NCBI RefSeq assembly: GCF_001721045.1
Contig: NZ_MDER01000027.1
Coordinates: 1 to 64,000, forward strand
Length of the DNA: 64,000 nucleotides
Source: Paenibacillus nuruki
GTDB taxonomy: Bacteria; Bacillota; Bacilli; Paenibacillales; Paenibacillaceae
Direction: 5' to 3'
Numbering within the stretch: position 1 is the stretch's first letter; the number at the start of each line of letters is the position of its first letter. Position numbers and translations under genes: made by a program. Positions 39,815 through 51,316 of this stretch are shown here, in pieces. The notes under the pieces are model-generated. The model was not told the origin of the DNA. It searched no databases and worked only from the letters and a program-made list of their open reading frames with translations.

Positions 39815-41269
39815 TCAAAGAATAGGTGAAAGCAATCTGGAAATGCCTTCTTTAAACTTGATGATCCATGATCGATTATTATAGCGTTCAGGTGTCAGTT
39901 CACTACTGACTAGACTGTCTTGATCAAATAGATCGTGAAGTTGCTTAGCAATCTGCTCATCATACACGATAGCATTAATCTCAAAGTTCAGTCTAAAGCT
40001 ACGAGAATCAATATTCATCGTTCCTACAGAAGCTACTTCTTCGTCTACTACAATCGTTTTTGCATGCAAAAAACCTTTTTCATACAAAAGAACTTTAGCT
40101 CCATAATCCAGCAATGTCCCTACATGTGCCCATGTTGCCCAATAGACAAACGGATGATCCGGTTTATTAGGGATCATAATTTGTAGATCAATTCCTGAGA
40201 TCAGAGCAATCTTACACGCATCCATAAAGCTGGCATCTGGAATAAAATACGGAGTCTGAATATAGACATTCTTTTTAGCCGATAAAATCATCTTAATATA
40301 CATATTTTTAAGATGTTCTGTCTCCGAATTAGGCCCACTGGAAACGATCTGGATCATACTGTTACCATGATGCTTTGCAGAACGGTACTCAAATTCATGA
40401 TAATCTTCTTTTTGTTCTTTGCGAGCTTGATGCCAATCCAGAATAAATCTGCCCTGAATATGATTGACTGAATCGCCTTCTATTCTAAAATGGGTATCTC
40501 TCCAATAACCGAATTTTTTATTTAATCCAAGATATTCATCACCTACATTAAACCCACCAATATAAGCAATCGTTCCATCAATAATGCAAAGCTTGCGGTG
40601 ATTTCTATTATTGATGCGGAAATTGATTAATTTGAAAAAGGAAGGGAAAAATACTTCTACTTCTCCACCAGCTAACTGTAATTCTTTAAAAAAGGAACCT
40701 GAGATTTTTTTAGAACCTACTTCATCATAAAGTAATCTTACTTTCACGCCTTCTTGAGCTTTTTGAGTTAAAGCATCTCTTAGCCTTCTGCCCAACGCAT
40801 CAGGTTGAATAATATAATATTGGATATTAATTTCTTCCGTAGCTGCTTGAATATCCTGAAGCAAAGCATCGAACTTAACATGACCATCATCGAAAATAAC
40901 GATCTCATTGTCATTCGATAATAAAGCATTGGTTGATCTAAGATTCAGCGTGACTAATTCATCATATTTGGATGGTATCGGAAATTCCTGTGACTGTGTA
41001 TCTTGTAATGTAAGTAACTGCTTATCGACCTCAGATTGTACAAATCCTCGTTCTTCCGCAGAAAGCCCGTAGAAATTTTTCTTTTTAAGATTACGTCCCA
41101 GAAAGATATAAACCAGAAACCCAACAATCGGAATAAAAAAGAGAATCATCAACCATGCCCAAGTATACCCTGCATCTCTTTTTTCAAAAAACAGAAATCC
41201 GATCGACAAAGCAATATTAATAACGGTAACGATCGAAACGATCAGTGTAACTACATTTCCGTATTCCAT
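39815..41269 (-). CDS. cls: Cardiolipin synthase (phospholipase D family)
   Basis: 484 residues. Two N-terminal membrane segments (about 5-25 and 38-57), then two phospholipase-D motifs, HRKLCIIDGTIAYIGG and HAKTIVVDEEVASVGTMN, in the usual positions. The enzyme condenses two phosphatidylglycerol molecules to cardiolipin in the membrane. Start ATG follows GAAGGGA. Monocistronic. Confidence 0.94.
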   Translation of the reverse strand: MEYGNVVTLIVSIVTVINIALSIGFLFFEKRDAGYTWAWLMILFFIPIVGFLVYIFLGRNLKKKNFYGLSAEERGFVQSEVDKQLLTLQDTQSQEFPIPSKYDELVTLNLRSTNALLSNDNEIVIFDDGHVKFDALLQDIQAATEEINIQYYIIQPDALGRRLRDALTQKAQEGVKVRLLYDEVGSKKISGSFFKELQLAGGEVEVFFPSFFKLINFRINNRNHRKLCIIDGTIAYIGGFNVGDEYLGLNKKFGYWRDTHFRIEGDSVNHIQGRFILDWHQARKEQKEDYHEFEYRSAKHHGNSMIQIVSSGPNSETEHLKNMYIKMILSAKKNVYIQTPYFIPDASFMDACKIALISGIDLQIMIPNKPDHPFVYWATWAHVGTLLDYGAKVLLYEKGFLHAKTIVVDEEVASVGTMNIDSRSFRLNFEINAIVYDEQIAKQLHDLFDQDSLVSSELTPERYNNRSWIIKFKEGISRLLSPIL

Positions 41270-41538
41270 ATGTATGTCCCTTCTTCTAAATTCATCTATT
41301 AACTGAATAACACGTCTTTATACTAATATGTAGCTCAATATAGTTAGTTTAAAGCTTAAAGTCATCAATCACAAATGGATATTCATTTTTTACATACTTG
41401 TTAAATATTTATGTTAAATGATATAGCGCTTTTCATTACTATTATAATTTCTAAAACTTACAAATCATTAATAATTAAAATAAAATACTTGAATATCATT
41501 ATATAAACGAATAATATTACTTATAAGAGGTGATTATT

Positions 41539-42324
41539 ATGTATCAAGAAGAACGATTATTGAAAATATTAGAATATTTAAAACAGCATCAATCAATGAG
41601 CGTAACTGATATATGTACTGAATTTGAAATATCCAAAGATACAGCCCGTAGAGATATTGTTAGATTAGTACAAGAAGGAGTCGTTATCCGTACTCATGGC
41701 GGAGTCTCTTTACCTCAATTAAAAAAAGAAATATTATCGTACCAAGATCGTCTTATTGATGAAGCCGAACCTAAACGAACAATTGGAGTGCTTGGCGCTC
41801 AACTTATTCAAGATCATGAGACTGTTATTTTGGATGTATCCACTACGGTACAATTCGTCGCAGAACAGATCAAAGCTCAACATCTTACAGTGATTACACA
41901 CTCTATTGATAATGTAGGGATTTTATCAGATAGAGAAGATATGCAGATTTATTTACTTGGTGGCTATTTGAATGTAAAAAATCGTTCTTTATTTGGTCCT
42001 TCTATTCTCGATAAGCTTAGTCAGATTCGTGCAGATAAAGCCTTTATTGGGGCTGTAGCTATCGGTTCAGATGGTATCTACTACTCTTATGAAGAAGATG
42101 CTCGGGTGAAGCAAGAAATGGCTAGAAGATCAGATCAAGTAATTGTGGTAGCAGATCATACTAAATTTACAAGTAAATCATTTTATAGATTAGATTTTGA
42201 TTATATAGATATTTTAATTACGAATCAGCCTGTTCCTAACCCCTTAAAAGAAATACTTAGTCAGAACAATATTACGGTTATTACTTATCAAGATGAGGAG
42301 CATGGAACGAACTATAATGACTAA
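41539..42324 (+). CDS. DeoR-family transcriptional regulator
   Basis: 261 residues from the ATG seven bases after AAGAGGTGA; a GTG three codons earlier overlaps that site. The N-terminal helix-turn-helix (QSMSVTDICTEFEISKDTARRDIVRL) and the C-terminal sugar-phosphate sensor domain (VILDVSTTVQFVAEQI, GGYLNVKNRSLFG) are typical. It is followed within 26 bp by nagA, so it probably responds to an amino-sugar phosphate. Confidence 0.92.
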   Translation: MYQEERLLKILEYLKQHQSMSVTDICTEFEISKDTARRDIVRLVQEGVVIRTHGGVSLPQLKKEILSYQDRLIDEAEPKRTIGVLGAQLIQDHETVILDVSTTVQFVAEQIKAQHLTVITHSIDNVGILSDREDMQIYLLGGYLNVKNRSLFGPSILDKLSQIRADKAFIGAVAIGSDGIYYSYEEDARVKQEMARRSDQVIVVADHTKFTSKSFYRLDFDYIDILITNQPVPNPLKEILSQNNITVITYQDEEHGTNYND

Positions 42325-42350
42325 GTCATATGATGAGGATGAGAATATTG

Positions 42351-43490
42351 ATGTATACTATTTTGCAAAATGTAGAACTGATACTTCCAAATAAAATTCT
42401 ATCAAACGTTCATGTAGGGATCGAAAAAGGAACAATCGTAAAGATTGATGCAGCTCCTATTTCTGCATATGAAGAATATCAACAAATCGATTGTAAAGGG
42501 CAACGGTTAATCCCTGGCATGATTGATGTTCATATTCATGGAGCGAATGGCTTTGATATGATGGATGGTCGTGAAGAAAGTATACAAGAAGTGTCTCGTA
42601 CATGTGCTTCTACAGGGTGTACCTCTTTTCTAGCTACTTCTGTCAGTTCTACGATTGAAGATCTTTTAGCGATGATCCACAGTGTGAAACGTGTCGTCGG
42701 TCATGAAGTAGGCGCCAAAATCGCAGGGATTCACTTAGAAGGACCGTATTTGAATCCAATACGTAAAGGTATGCAAAATGAGAAGTATTTACGTCATCCT
42801 GATATCGAAGAAATGAAGATGATCTTTAAAGAAGCTGACTCTCTTATTCAAATGGTAACGATCGCTCCAGAGTTACCGGGAGGGATGGAATTAATTTCAT
42901 TTCTTAAAGAACAAGGTGTTATTATATCTATTGCTCATTCAGATGCAACTTATGAAGAAGCCAAAAAAGCGTTTGAAGCTGGTGCAAGTCATGTTACACA
43001 TTGTTTTAATGGGATGCGACCGATCCATCATCGCGATCCGGGAATTGTCGTTGCGGCTTTTGAAGAAGAGCATGTCAGCCTCCAAGCTATTGTTGATCAT
43101 ATTCATTTGCACCCTGCAATTATTCGACTCATGCATCGTTCCAAAGGCCCTGAAGGTATGGTTTTGATTACAGATGCTTTACAAGCGATGGGTATGGGAG
43201 ACGGCGATTATCTTTTTGGAGGTCACCATGTAACGGTAACCAATGGCGTGGCTAGATTACATGATGGAACACTAGCTTCAAGTACAGTTACGATGAATGA
43301 AGCACTTCGGTATACGGTTGAAACAGGAATTTCTTTGACAGATGCTGTACAGATGGCATCCACTACGCCAGCATATATTCTGGGTCTACAGCAAAAAGGA
43401 ACAATTGCAGTAGGTATGGATGCAGACCTTGTGCTACTAGATGATGACTTTCAAGTACAATGGACTATGATCGATGGTCACATAGTATAA
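42351..43490 (+). CDS. nagA: N-acetylglucosamine-6-phosphate deacetylase
   Basis: 379 residues from the ATG at 42351; an in-frame ATG at 42330 would overlap the ribosome binding site region. The amidohydrolase metal site is visible (IDVHIHGANGFD, HLEGPYLNP, AHSDATYEEA, HCFNGMRPIHHRDPG). It removes acetate from GlcNAc-6-phosphate. No nagB, transporter or kinase gene is nearby, so the pathway is completed elsewhere. GalNAc-6-P (AgaA-like) is an alternative substrate. Confidence 0.92.
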   Translation: MYTILQNVELILPNKILSNVHVGIEKGTIVKIDAAPISAYEEYQQIDCKGQRLIPGMIDVHIHGANGFDMMDGREESIQEVSRTCASTGCTSFLATSVSSTIEDLLAMIHSVKRVVGHEVGAKIAGIHLEGPYLNPIRKGMQNEKYLRHPDIEEMKMIFKEADSLIQMVTIAPELPGGMELISFLKEQGVIISIAHSDATYEEAKKAFEAGASHVTHCFNGMRPIHHRDPGIVVAAFEEEHVSLQAIVDHIHLHPAIIRLMHRSKGPEGMVLITDALQAMGMGDGDYLFGGHHVTVTNGVARLHDGTLASSTVTMNEALRYTVETGISLTDAVQMASTTPAYILGLQQKGTIAVGMDADLVLLDDDFQVQWTMIDGHIV

Positions 43491-43562
43491 CGCCATTACA
43501 CTTCATTGCTCTAACTTATACAGAACATACGATATATCTAATAGAAGTCTATTTAAAATAGC

Positions 43563-43609
43563 AAAAAGAGGTTGCCCTCAGGTGTTAAAACCTGTGGACA
43601 ACCTCTTTT
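43563..43609. terminator. Bidirectional terminator between nagA and groEL
   Basis: AAAAGAGGTTG pairs with CAACCTCTTTT, with an inner CAGG/CCTG pair. Confidence 0.9.
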
Positions 43610-43654
43610 GTTGAAAGAACAGTTGGATCATGTAAAAGATTCAAAAGAATCTTT

Positions 43655-45319
<1,665 letters not shown>

Positions 45320-45380
45320 TTAAAATCATTATAATGACAGACCGGCTTACACCGACTGTATACATGTATATTCGTTGGTA

Positions 45381-45662
45381 TTAAGATAGAATAGCGTGAA
45401 TATCGCTTTCTTTCATAATCAAATATTCTTTACCTTCGAATTTAATCTCTGTTCCAGCATATTTGGAGAAAAGGACACGATCGCCTTCTTTCACTTCCAA
45501 AGGAATACGCACTCCATCTTTTAATTGACCGCTACCTACAGCAATAATTTTGCCTTCTTGCGGCTTTTCTTTAGCAGAGTCTGGAAGGACAATACCAAAT
45601 GAAGTTGTTTGTTCCTGTTCGATCGCTTCTACCAATACACGTTCACCTAAAGGTTTGATCAT
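45381..45662 (-). CDS. groES: Co-chaperonin GroES (10 kDa)
   Basis: 93 residues with the mobile-loop region ([20 protein letters not shown]) and the [16 protein letters not shown] strand. It forms the lid of the GroEL cage. AAGGAGG is its ribosome binding site. It is the first gene of the operon. Confidence 0.98.
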   Translation of the reverse strand: MIKPLGERVLVEAIEQEQTTSFGIVLPDSAKEKPQEGKIIAVGSGQLKDGVRIPLEVKEGDRVLFSKYAGTEIKFEGKEYLIMKESDIHAILS

Positions 45663-45725
45663 GAAAAATAGCCTCCTTAAAATAATATATTGATTTGTTT
45701 CATGTGATGGTTGTTATTTATGTAA

Positions 45726-45752
45726 TTAGCACTCGACACCTTTCAGTGCTAA
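45726..45752. promoter_or_regulatory. CIRCE element (HrcA operator)
   Basis: TTAGCACTC-N9-CAGTGCTAA. The usual sequence is TTAGCACTC-N9-GAGTGCTAA, so only one base of the right arm differs. It lies between the promoter and groES. Confidence 0.97.
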
Positions 45753-45763
45753 CAACCAACTTT

Positions 45764-45792
45764 ATGATACTCAACTTGAGCGATAATTTCAA
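45764..45792 (-). promoter_or_regulatory. groESL promoter
   Basis: Minus strand: TTGAAA (45787-45792), 17 bp, TATCAT (45764-45769), just upstream of CIRCE. Confidence 0.85.
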
Positions 45793-45901
45793 GTCTCTTT
45801 GTGTAAATTTATAAAAGTTAGGTTCAAAATAACGATTATTCTACCATACAATCACTCTTACAATTACCCAATCCGAGGGAATAAAACATCAATCGGGTTA
45901 T

Positions 45902-45951
45902 AAAAAAAGAAATCAACGCGATTTGGATACATTCACGTTAATTTCTTTTTT
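45902..45951 (-). terminator. Terminator after the hybrid kinase gene
   Basis: AAAAAAAGAAAT-CAACG pairs with CGTTA-ATTTCTTTTTT. It begins two bases past the stop codon and has a T-run on the minus strand. Confidence 0.82.
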
Positions 45952-45952
45952 C

Positions 45953-48900
45953 TTACAATACATTGATCGTGATACAGTTTCTACCTTTGGTTTTGGAGCG
46001 ATATAAGGCTTCATCTGCTAATCGGTAAATTTTCTCTTCGGTTAATTCATCATCGACAGCCGTCACTACAGCTAGACCTACTGAAACAGTAATATATGGA
46101 CTGGCATCATTTTGAGTATGAGGAATATGAAGATCTTCAATACAAGCACGTAAAGACTCTGCAAATTCATGCGCCTCTTCAATCCCTGTACTGATATGCA
46201 AGATCGCAAATTCTTCACCACCCAGACGAAAAGCCATATCTGTTCTTTTTCGCATTTGAGCCGTTAATGTGGAACCGATCATTCGTAGTACATGATCACC
46301 TTCATAATGCCCGTAGGTATCATTGTATTTCTTATAATGATCGATATCGAGCAACATAAAAGCAAGCCCTTTTTGCTCTTTGGCTGCTTTCAAAATTTTG
46401 TGCACAATACGATCATTAAAATGTCGGCGATTATACAAACCAGTCAAATCATCAATAATCGAGATGCGTTCAATTTGCTTTTTGTCTGTAATATTATGAC
46501 CGATAAAGGTATATCCTGTAATCTGATTATGATTCAAAATAGGCTCAATAATCATATCCAGCCACAGTAAACTTTCATCTTTTTTCGGTTGAATTAATTC
46601 GCCTGTCCATGTATTTTCTTCGTTCATGACAAAGACCTGATAAGAGCCTTCGCGACGATCTTTGGCATATAAGAAACGATGCTTTTTACCAATTAATTCT
46701 TCCCGAGAATAGCCAGTCATAATGCAAAATTCTTCACTCACCATTGTGATCTCATCATGCAGATCCGTCTGCACAATAATGACATTTTTATCAACAATGT
46801 TAAAGTATTTACTTAGTTGTTCATTTTTGATCGCTAGCTCTTCAGTACGTTCTGCGACCAAGTTTTCCATGTTCGCATACAGACTTGCATTTTCGATAGA
46901 ATAGACCATATCTCGTGATAGCAAGTTAATCATTTTCAGACGTTCATTGGTAAATGCACCTGTCATCAAATTATTTTCCAGATAAATAATCGCAATCAAC
47001 TTATTCTGATTATAAAGAGGCATACACAACATGGATTTTGGCTGATATTCTGCAATATACGAGTATGCTGCTAGACCAATTCCTGAACGTGCATCACTAT
47101 GAAGTAAGATTTGCCCGCTTTCCGCTACATAATCAATAATATCCCATGGGAAATGCTGTTGCTGATCTCTACGTTGTTCGTGATGAAGCAAGACTTCGAT
47201 CTGATTTTCGGTATGTTTGTATTCTCCCTCAACCCACAAAGAGAAATTAGACTGCATCACCATACAACCACGTTCTGCGCCTGCGTTCATAATCACAACT
47301 TCCATAATTTTTTGTAGCAACTGATCCAATTCAATCTCTTTGGAAATGATCTGCGATGCTTTGAACAACAGATGAATATCAATATTCTCTGTAGAAGAAG
47401 TGAGCGTATTCTCGGTATGAGAAGGAATCCATTGCACATGATACATCAGATCCTGATAACGTTTCTCTAGATGCTTAACTTTGGCTTTGGCTCCCCAGAC
47501 AGAATAATAATAAGAAGCCTGCTTGAAGAAGTAAGCTGCCAGTTCATTTAATCTTCTGGATTGGTAAAAGCGAGCCATAAGTTCACTTGCAATCGCTTTG
47601 TATCTTGTAAAGTTACCATGTCCACCTGTAGATAAAGCAAGATGATAATACTTTTCAGCTTCCTTGTGTCTTCGATTAATCCGTAACCATTCTGCTTTCA
47701 TCATATGCTGCTGTGTCAAAAAGTTATGAGGAAAATGAATTGCCCATTTTTTCATTTTTCGGTACTCTTTGCGCATACGTAGACGAGCAGTCTGCTTTTC
47801 TCCTACACTCATATGTTCATAACAAGCCGCTATGTTCATAAATGTGTAAAAAGAGAACTCTTCCAAAAAGGTTGAACCTGCTAATGTGCCTACCACTTTA
47901 TACGCTTTGTCGATATCACTCAACGATTCACGATAATTTTCAAAAATAAATGCAATCTGGATCTTATTAATATAATAAATAGCGATGCCTGAATAATAAT
48001 TAGCTTCTGTTAATTGTGCTAAATAGGCTTGTTCGCTAAAAGAGTCATCGTCAAAAGAATCGGTCTGCTTCAACTCTCCAGCCAGTATCCGGAACTTTTG
48101 GCGTGATAACTGAGCGGTTGCCAGCGCTTCTTTATACTTGGTATTTTCGATCATAGAGATCATCTGATCGCTTTCTTGCAAATACTTTTCAATCTCAAGT
48201 GCTGGATTCCAGAGATTCATATAATAACAAGCATGTGCCAGATAGAGCATATCACCTGACAATATACTGGAATCGATTGCCTGACTGTATTGTTCCTCTA
48301 GCAGTTCCCACTCATGACTCCAACTGTAACAAAACAGTGTGTAGAGCACTTTTACAAGGCTACGCCACTGTAGATCATTGAATTTCTCGTTGATATCCAT
48401 TGCAAGCTTGCCGTATTCTTGTGCGCCTTTGAGATCACCCATACCAGAGAGCAACATGGCATAACCGATATAAGCACCCGCCGATTCTGGGCCATTTCCA
48501 TATTGGATAGATAAATAAGCTTTTTTCAGAACTGCCCATGCGAATAAGGTCTGTTCTCCTGAAATAAAGGCAGGTGGAATAAAGCTTACTAACAATCGCA
48601 TAACCAACTTAATCTTCTCATCTTGTACTTCAGGGCCATGTAATAAGTCATGAGTGGTTTTGCCGCGGAGCTTGAGCTTGACTCGTACTATTTCTTTGCC
48701 TACAATCGCCATATTGAGCTTGGTGGGCACGTATACACCTAGACTCGCCAGACCTAACTTCCCTGCTTCAATCGCTTCTTTCATCATTCCGAGGTACATA
48801 TAATGATTAGACTGCATCTCATAGATTCTAGCCAGTTCCATCGGAATCTGTACATGTTCGATCAGTGCACGGCAAGCTTGATCTCCTGACTCTAGCTGAT

Positions 48901-51316
48901 GAATCAAATACGAACATTCACTGTACAGATAATAAATATCAAATGTAATCTGATAATGCGTTGTCCAGCTATTGGAGCCTAATAGACTGAGCGCAGTCTC
49001 CAAAAACTGACAAGCAATCTCATAGCCAAAAGATTCTTTAGCACGCTTAGCCGCTTGAAGGTTGATGATAATTATACGTTCGCGCTCTTCTACAGAGTCC
49101 ACTAGAGATACACCTTTATTCAAATGCCCTGCTATTTCCATACTATTTTCGCGGACTTTATCTACTGACCAATGATCTAGTAATAACCAGCCAATCTGAA
49201 GATGCAGACTTTGACGGCTCTGTGGATCTATCATTTGGTACAAAGCTTGTTGCAATTTATCATGTCCAAACGCAAACGGAATATCCAACTGCTTCAGTTC
49301 AGTACTGACTTCTTCTACACTGCTTAACATTTGGTAATTCGAATGAAGTGGTGTAATGATATCTTCTTGTACTGCGTGTATTAAAGATTCTATGATAACT
49401 GTCGTTGTCTCATCACTGACCAGATGAAGAATCTGCCAATCAAAACTACGACCGATCGATGCCGCTAATCCTAAAATGTGCTGCATATGGACAGGGAGCG
49501 TTTGCATTTTCTGAATCAGGTAATCAATCAAATCTTCATTCATTGTCATCTGTTTCACCTGAGTCTGATTCAGGTTCCATGTGCCTAATTGATCATCGAA
49601 AAAGATCGCTTTATTTTTGTACAAATCTTTAAGGATTTCATGAATAAAAAATGGATTCCCTTTGGTCTGATGATAAATATTTTCACGCAACGGCTCAATA
49701 ATATCCGTATTGGTTGTATTTAGCGTATCTTCAATCAGATATTGTACATGTTCAGCAGATAAGGTAGTCAATTGAATATGATGAATCGTCATCTGCTTTT
49801 CAATTTCTTCCAACGTAGTTGCTAATGGATGTCCTGGATTCACTTCATTGGGACGATACGAACCGATAATAAACAGCTTTTTCAAACTGCTACTTTCCAT
49901 CAATCGCCCTACCAATTGAATACTGGCTACATCTGCCCATTGTAGATCATCTAGAAATAATACAAGCGGACGTTGCCCTACTGTTAATCCTTCAAGAAAG
50001 CGAATAAACGATAAGAAAAAGCGATTATTTTCTTCGGTTGGATTAAGGGGTTCGACCATTGGCTGTATGCCTAGTATTTGCTCAAGTTCTGGTAACCATT
50101 TGGTAATCACACCTGCATTATTCCCTAATCCATTGCGAAGAGCCAATTGTAACTGTTGGGTTTCTTCAGGCAATCCTTTAAGATACTGCACCAGCAATGT
50201 ACGAAATGCTTGGATAATCGCACTATACGGGATGTTTTTATTGTATTGCTCAAATTTACCTTGAATAAAATAACCGCGTTCTTTCGAAATAAAGCTGTGC
50301 AACTCATTAACAAAAGCAGTCTTTCCGATTCCTGCTTCTCCAGATACCAGAGCCAGCTGAACATGCTCTTGAATACCTTCTGTTAAAATGTGCTTCATCC
50401 GGGCTAATTCTTCATCACGTCCATGCAATCGTTGTGGAATATGAAATAGACTTAAACGATCTTCATGCCCTATTTGAAACTCAGCTTGAGGATCATAACA
50501 TTTTCTAAGATCCGCTTTGATTCCATATGCACTGCGATAACGATCTTCCGGTGACTTTTCTAACAATTTCATAATGATATCTGATAGCGAGCGAGATACT
50601 TGCCCCTGTGTAAGGTCATAAGGAGATGTTGGCTTCTTCGCTATAATCGAATAAATTTGCTCGACAACCGAATCCGAAGGGTATGGCTTTTGACCAGTGA
50701 CCATTTCGTACAAAACAACACCCAACGAATAAAAGTCAGAACGATAATCGATATTCCGATTAATGCGTCCTGTCTGTTCAGGTGAAATATAAGATAATGT
50801 ACCTTCCATCACACCTGCATTTTGAAATTCTTGCTTTTCATTGGTCAGTTTGACAGATAGATCAAAATCGATAATTTGAATCTGGTCACTTTGACGATTC
50901 CAAATCAAATTGGCTGGTTTGAGGTCTTTGTGAATAATCTGTTGCTCATGAATACGTCCGACAATATCTACAATCTTTATAGCTAACCGTAAAATAGTTG
51001 ATAATTCTAGTTGTTCATCCCGGATTACATTTCTTAGCGATTGCCCGTCGATATCTTCCAAAGTTAGTACAAAAAAACCACCGCGTTCTTCCAGCTGAAT
51101 CGGTTGAATAACCCCTTCAACTATACCTTTTAATTCGGATAGCATTTTGTATTCTTTTTTGATACGCATCACTGCTTCATATGTGGATGCTTTGGCTCCT
51201 AGAACCTTGGCAATGACTGTCTGTCCGGAAAGATTATCAATGCAACGATAGATCGCTTTACTGCCATTATCGGCGATCTCTTCGACCACTGTATATTTCT
51301 GATCTTTCCATATCAT
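45953..51316 (-). CDS. Ser/Thr kinase-AAA ATPase-GAF-PAS-diguanylate cyclase hybrid
   Basis: 1787 residues. Order: protein kinase domain (about 8-270: Lys37, Glu55, HKDLKPANL with Asp131 and Asn136, and DFD at 150-152 in place of DFG); AAA-type ATPase (Walker A GEAGIGKT 326-333, Walker B LVLFLDDLQW); helical TPR-like region (about 700-1290); GAF (about 1310-1480); PAS (about 1515-1610); GGDEF domain with GGEEF at 1699-1703. The GGDEF inhibitory site reads KRTD instead of RxxD, so product inhibition may be weak. It would join phosphorylation and cyclic di-GMP signalling. Its ATG overlaps the stop of the upstream membrane-protein gene (TAATG). Confidence 0.93.
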   Translation of the reverse strand: MIWKDQKYTVVEEIADNGSKAIYRCIDNLSGQTVIAKVLGAKASTYEAVMRIKKEYKMLSELKGIVEGVIQPIQLEERGGFFVLTLEDIDGQSLRNVIRDEQLELSTILRLAIKIVDIVGRIHEQQIIHKDLKPANLIWNRQSDQIQIIDFDLSVKLTNEKQEFQNAGVMEGTLSYISPEQTGRINRNIDYRSDFYSLGVVLYEMVTGQKPYPSDSVVEQIYSIIAKKPTSPYDLTQGQVSRSLSDIIMKLLEKSPEDRYRSAYGIKADLRKCYDPQAEFQIGHEDRLSLFHIPQRLHGRDEELARMKHILTEGIQEHVQLALVSGEAGIGKTAFVNELHSFISKERGYFIQGKFEQYNKNIPYSAIIQAFRTLLVQYLKGLPEETQQLQLALRNGLGNNAGVITKWLPELEQILGIQPMVEPLNPTEENNRFFLSFIRFLEGLTVGQRPLVLFLDDLQWADVASIQLVGRLMESSSLKKLFIIGSYRPNEVNPGHPLATTLEEIEKQMTIHHIQLTTLSAEHVQYLIEDTLNTTNTDIIEPLRENIYHQTKGNPFFIHEILKDLYKNKAIFFDDQLGTWNLNQTQVKQMTMNEDLIDYLIQKMQTLPVHMQHILGLAASIGRSFDWQILHLVSDETTTVIIESLIHAVQEDIITPLHSNYQMLSSVEEVSTELKQLDIPFAFGHDKLQQALYQMIDPQSRQSLHLQIGWLLLDHWSVDKVRENSMEIAGHLNKGVSLVDSVEERERIIIINLQAAKRAKESFGYEIACQFLETALSLLGSNSWTTHYQITFDIYYLYSECSYLIHQLESGDQACRALIEHVQIPMELARIYEMQSNHYMYLGMMKEAIEAGKLGLASLGVYVPTKLNMAIVGKEIVRVKLKLRGKTTHDLLHGPEVQDEKIKLVMRLLVSFIPPAFISGEQTLFAWAVLKKAYLSIQYGNGPESAGAYIGYAMLLSGMGDLKGAQEYGKLAMDINEKFNDLQWRSLVKVLYTLFCYSWSHEWELLEEQYSQAIDSSILSGDMLYLAHACYYMNLWNPALEIEKYLQESDQMISMIENTKYKEALATAQLSRQKFRILAGELKQTDSFDDDSFSEQAYLAQLTEANYYSGIAIYYINKIQIAFIFENYRESLSDIDKAYKVVGTLAGSTFLEEFSFYTFMNIAACYEHMSVGEKQTARLRMRKEYRKMKKWAIHFPHNFLTQQHMMKAEWLRINRRHKEAEKYYHLALSTGGHGNFTRYKAIASELMARFYQSRRLNELAAYFFKQASYYYSVWGAKAKVKHLEKRYQDLMYHVQWIPSHTENTLTSSTENIDIHLLFKASQIISKEIELDQLLQKIMEVVIMNAGAERGCMVMQSNFSLWVEGEYKHTENQIEVLLHHEQRRDQQQHFPWDIIDYVAESGQILLHSDARSGIGLAAYSYIAEYQPKSMLCMPLYNQNKLIAIIYLENNLMTGAFTNERLKMINLLSRDMVYSIENASLYANMENLVAERTEELAIKNEQLSKYFNIVDKNVIIVQTDLHDEITMVSEEFCIMTGYSREELIGKKHRFLYAKDRREGSYQVFVMNEENTWTGELIQPKKDESLLWLDMIIEPILNHNQITGYTFIGHNITDKKQIERISIIDDLTGLYNRRHFNDRIVHKILKAAKEQKGLAFMLLDIDHYKKYNDTYGHYEGDHVLRMIGSTLTAQMRKRTDMAFRLGGEEFAILHISTGIEEAHEFAESLRACIEDLHIPHTQNDASPYITVSVGLAVVTAVDDELTEEKIYRLADEALYRSKTKGRNCITINVL

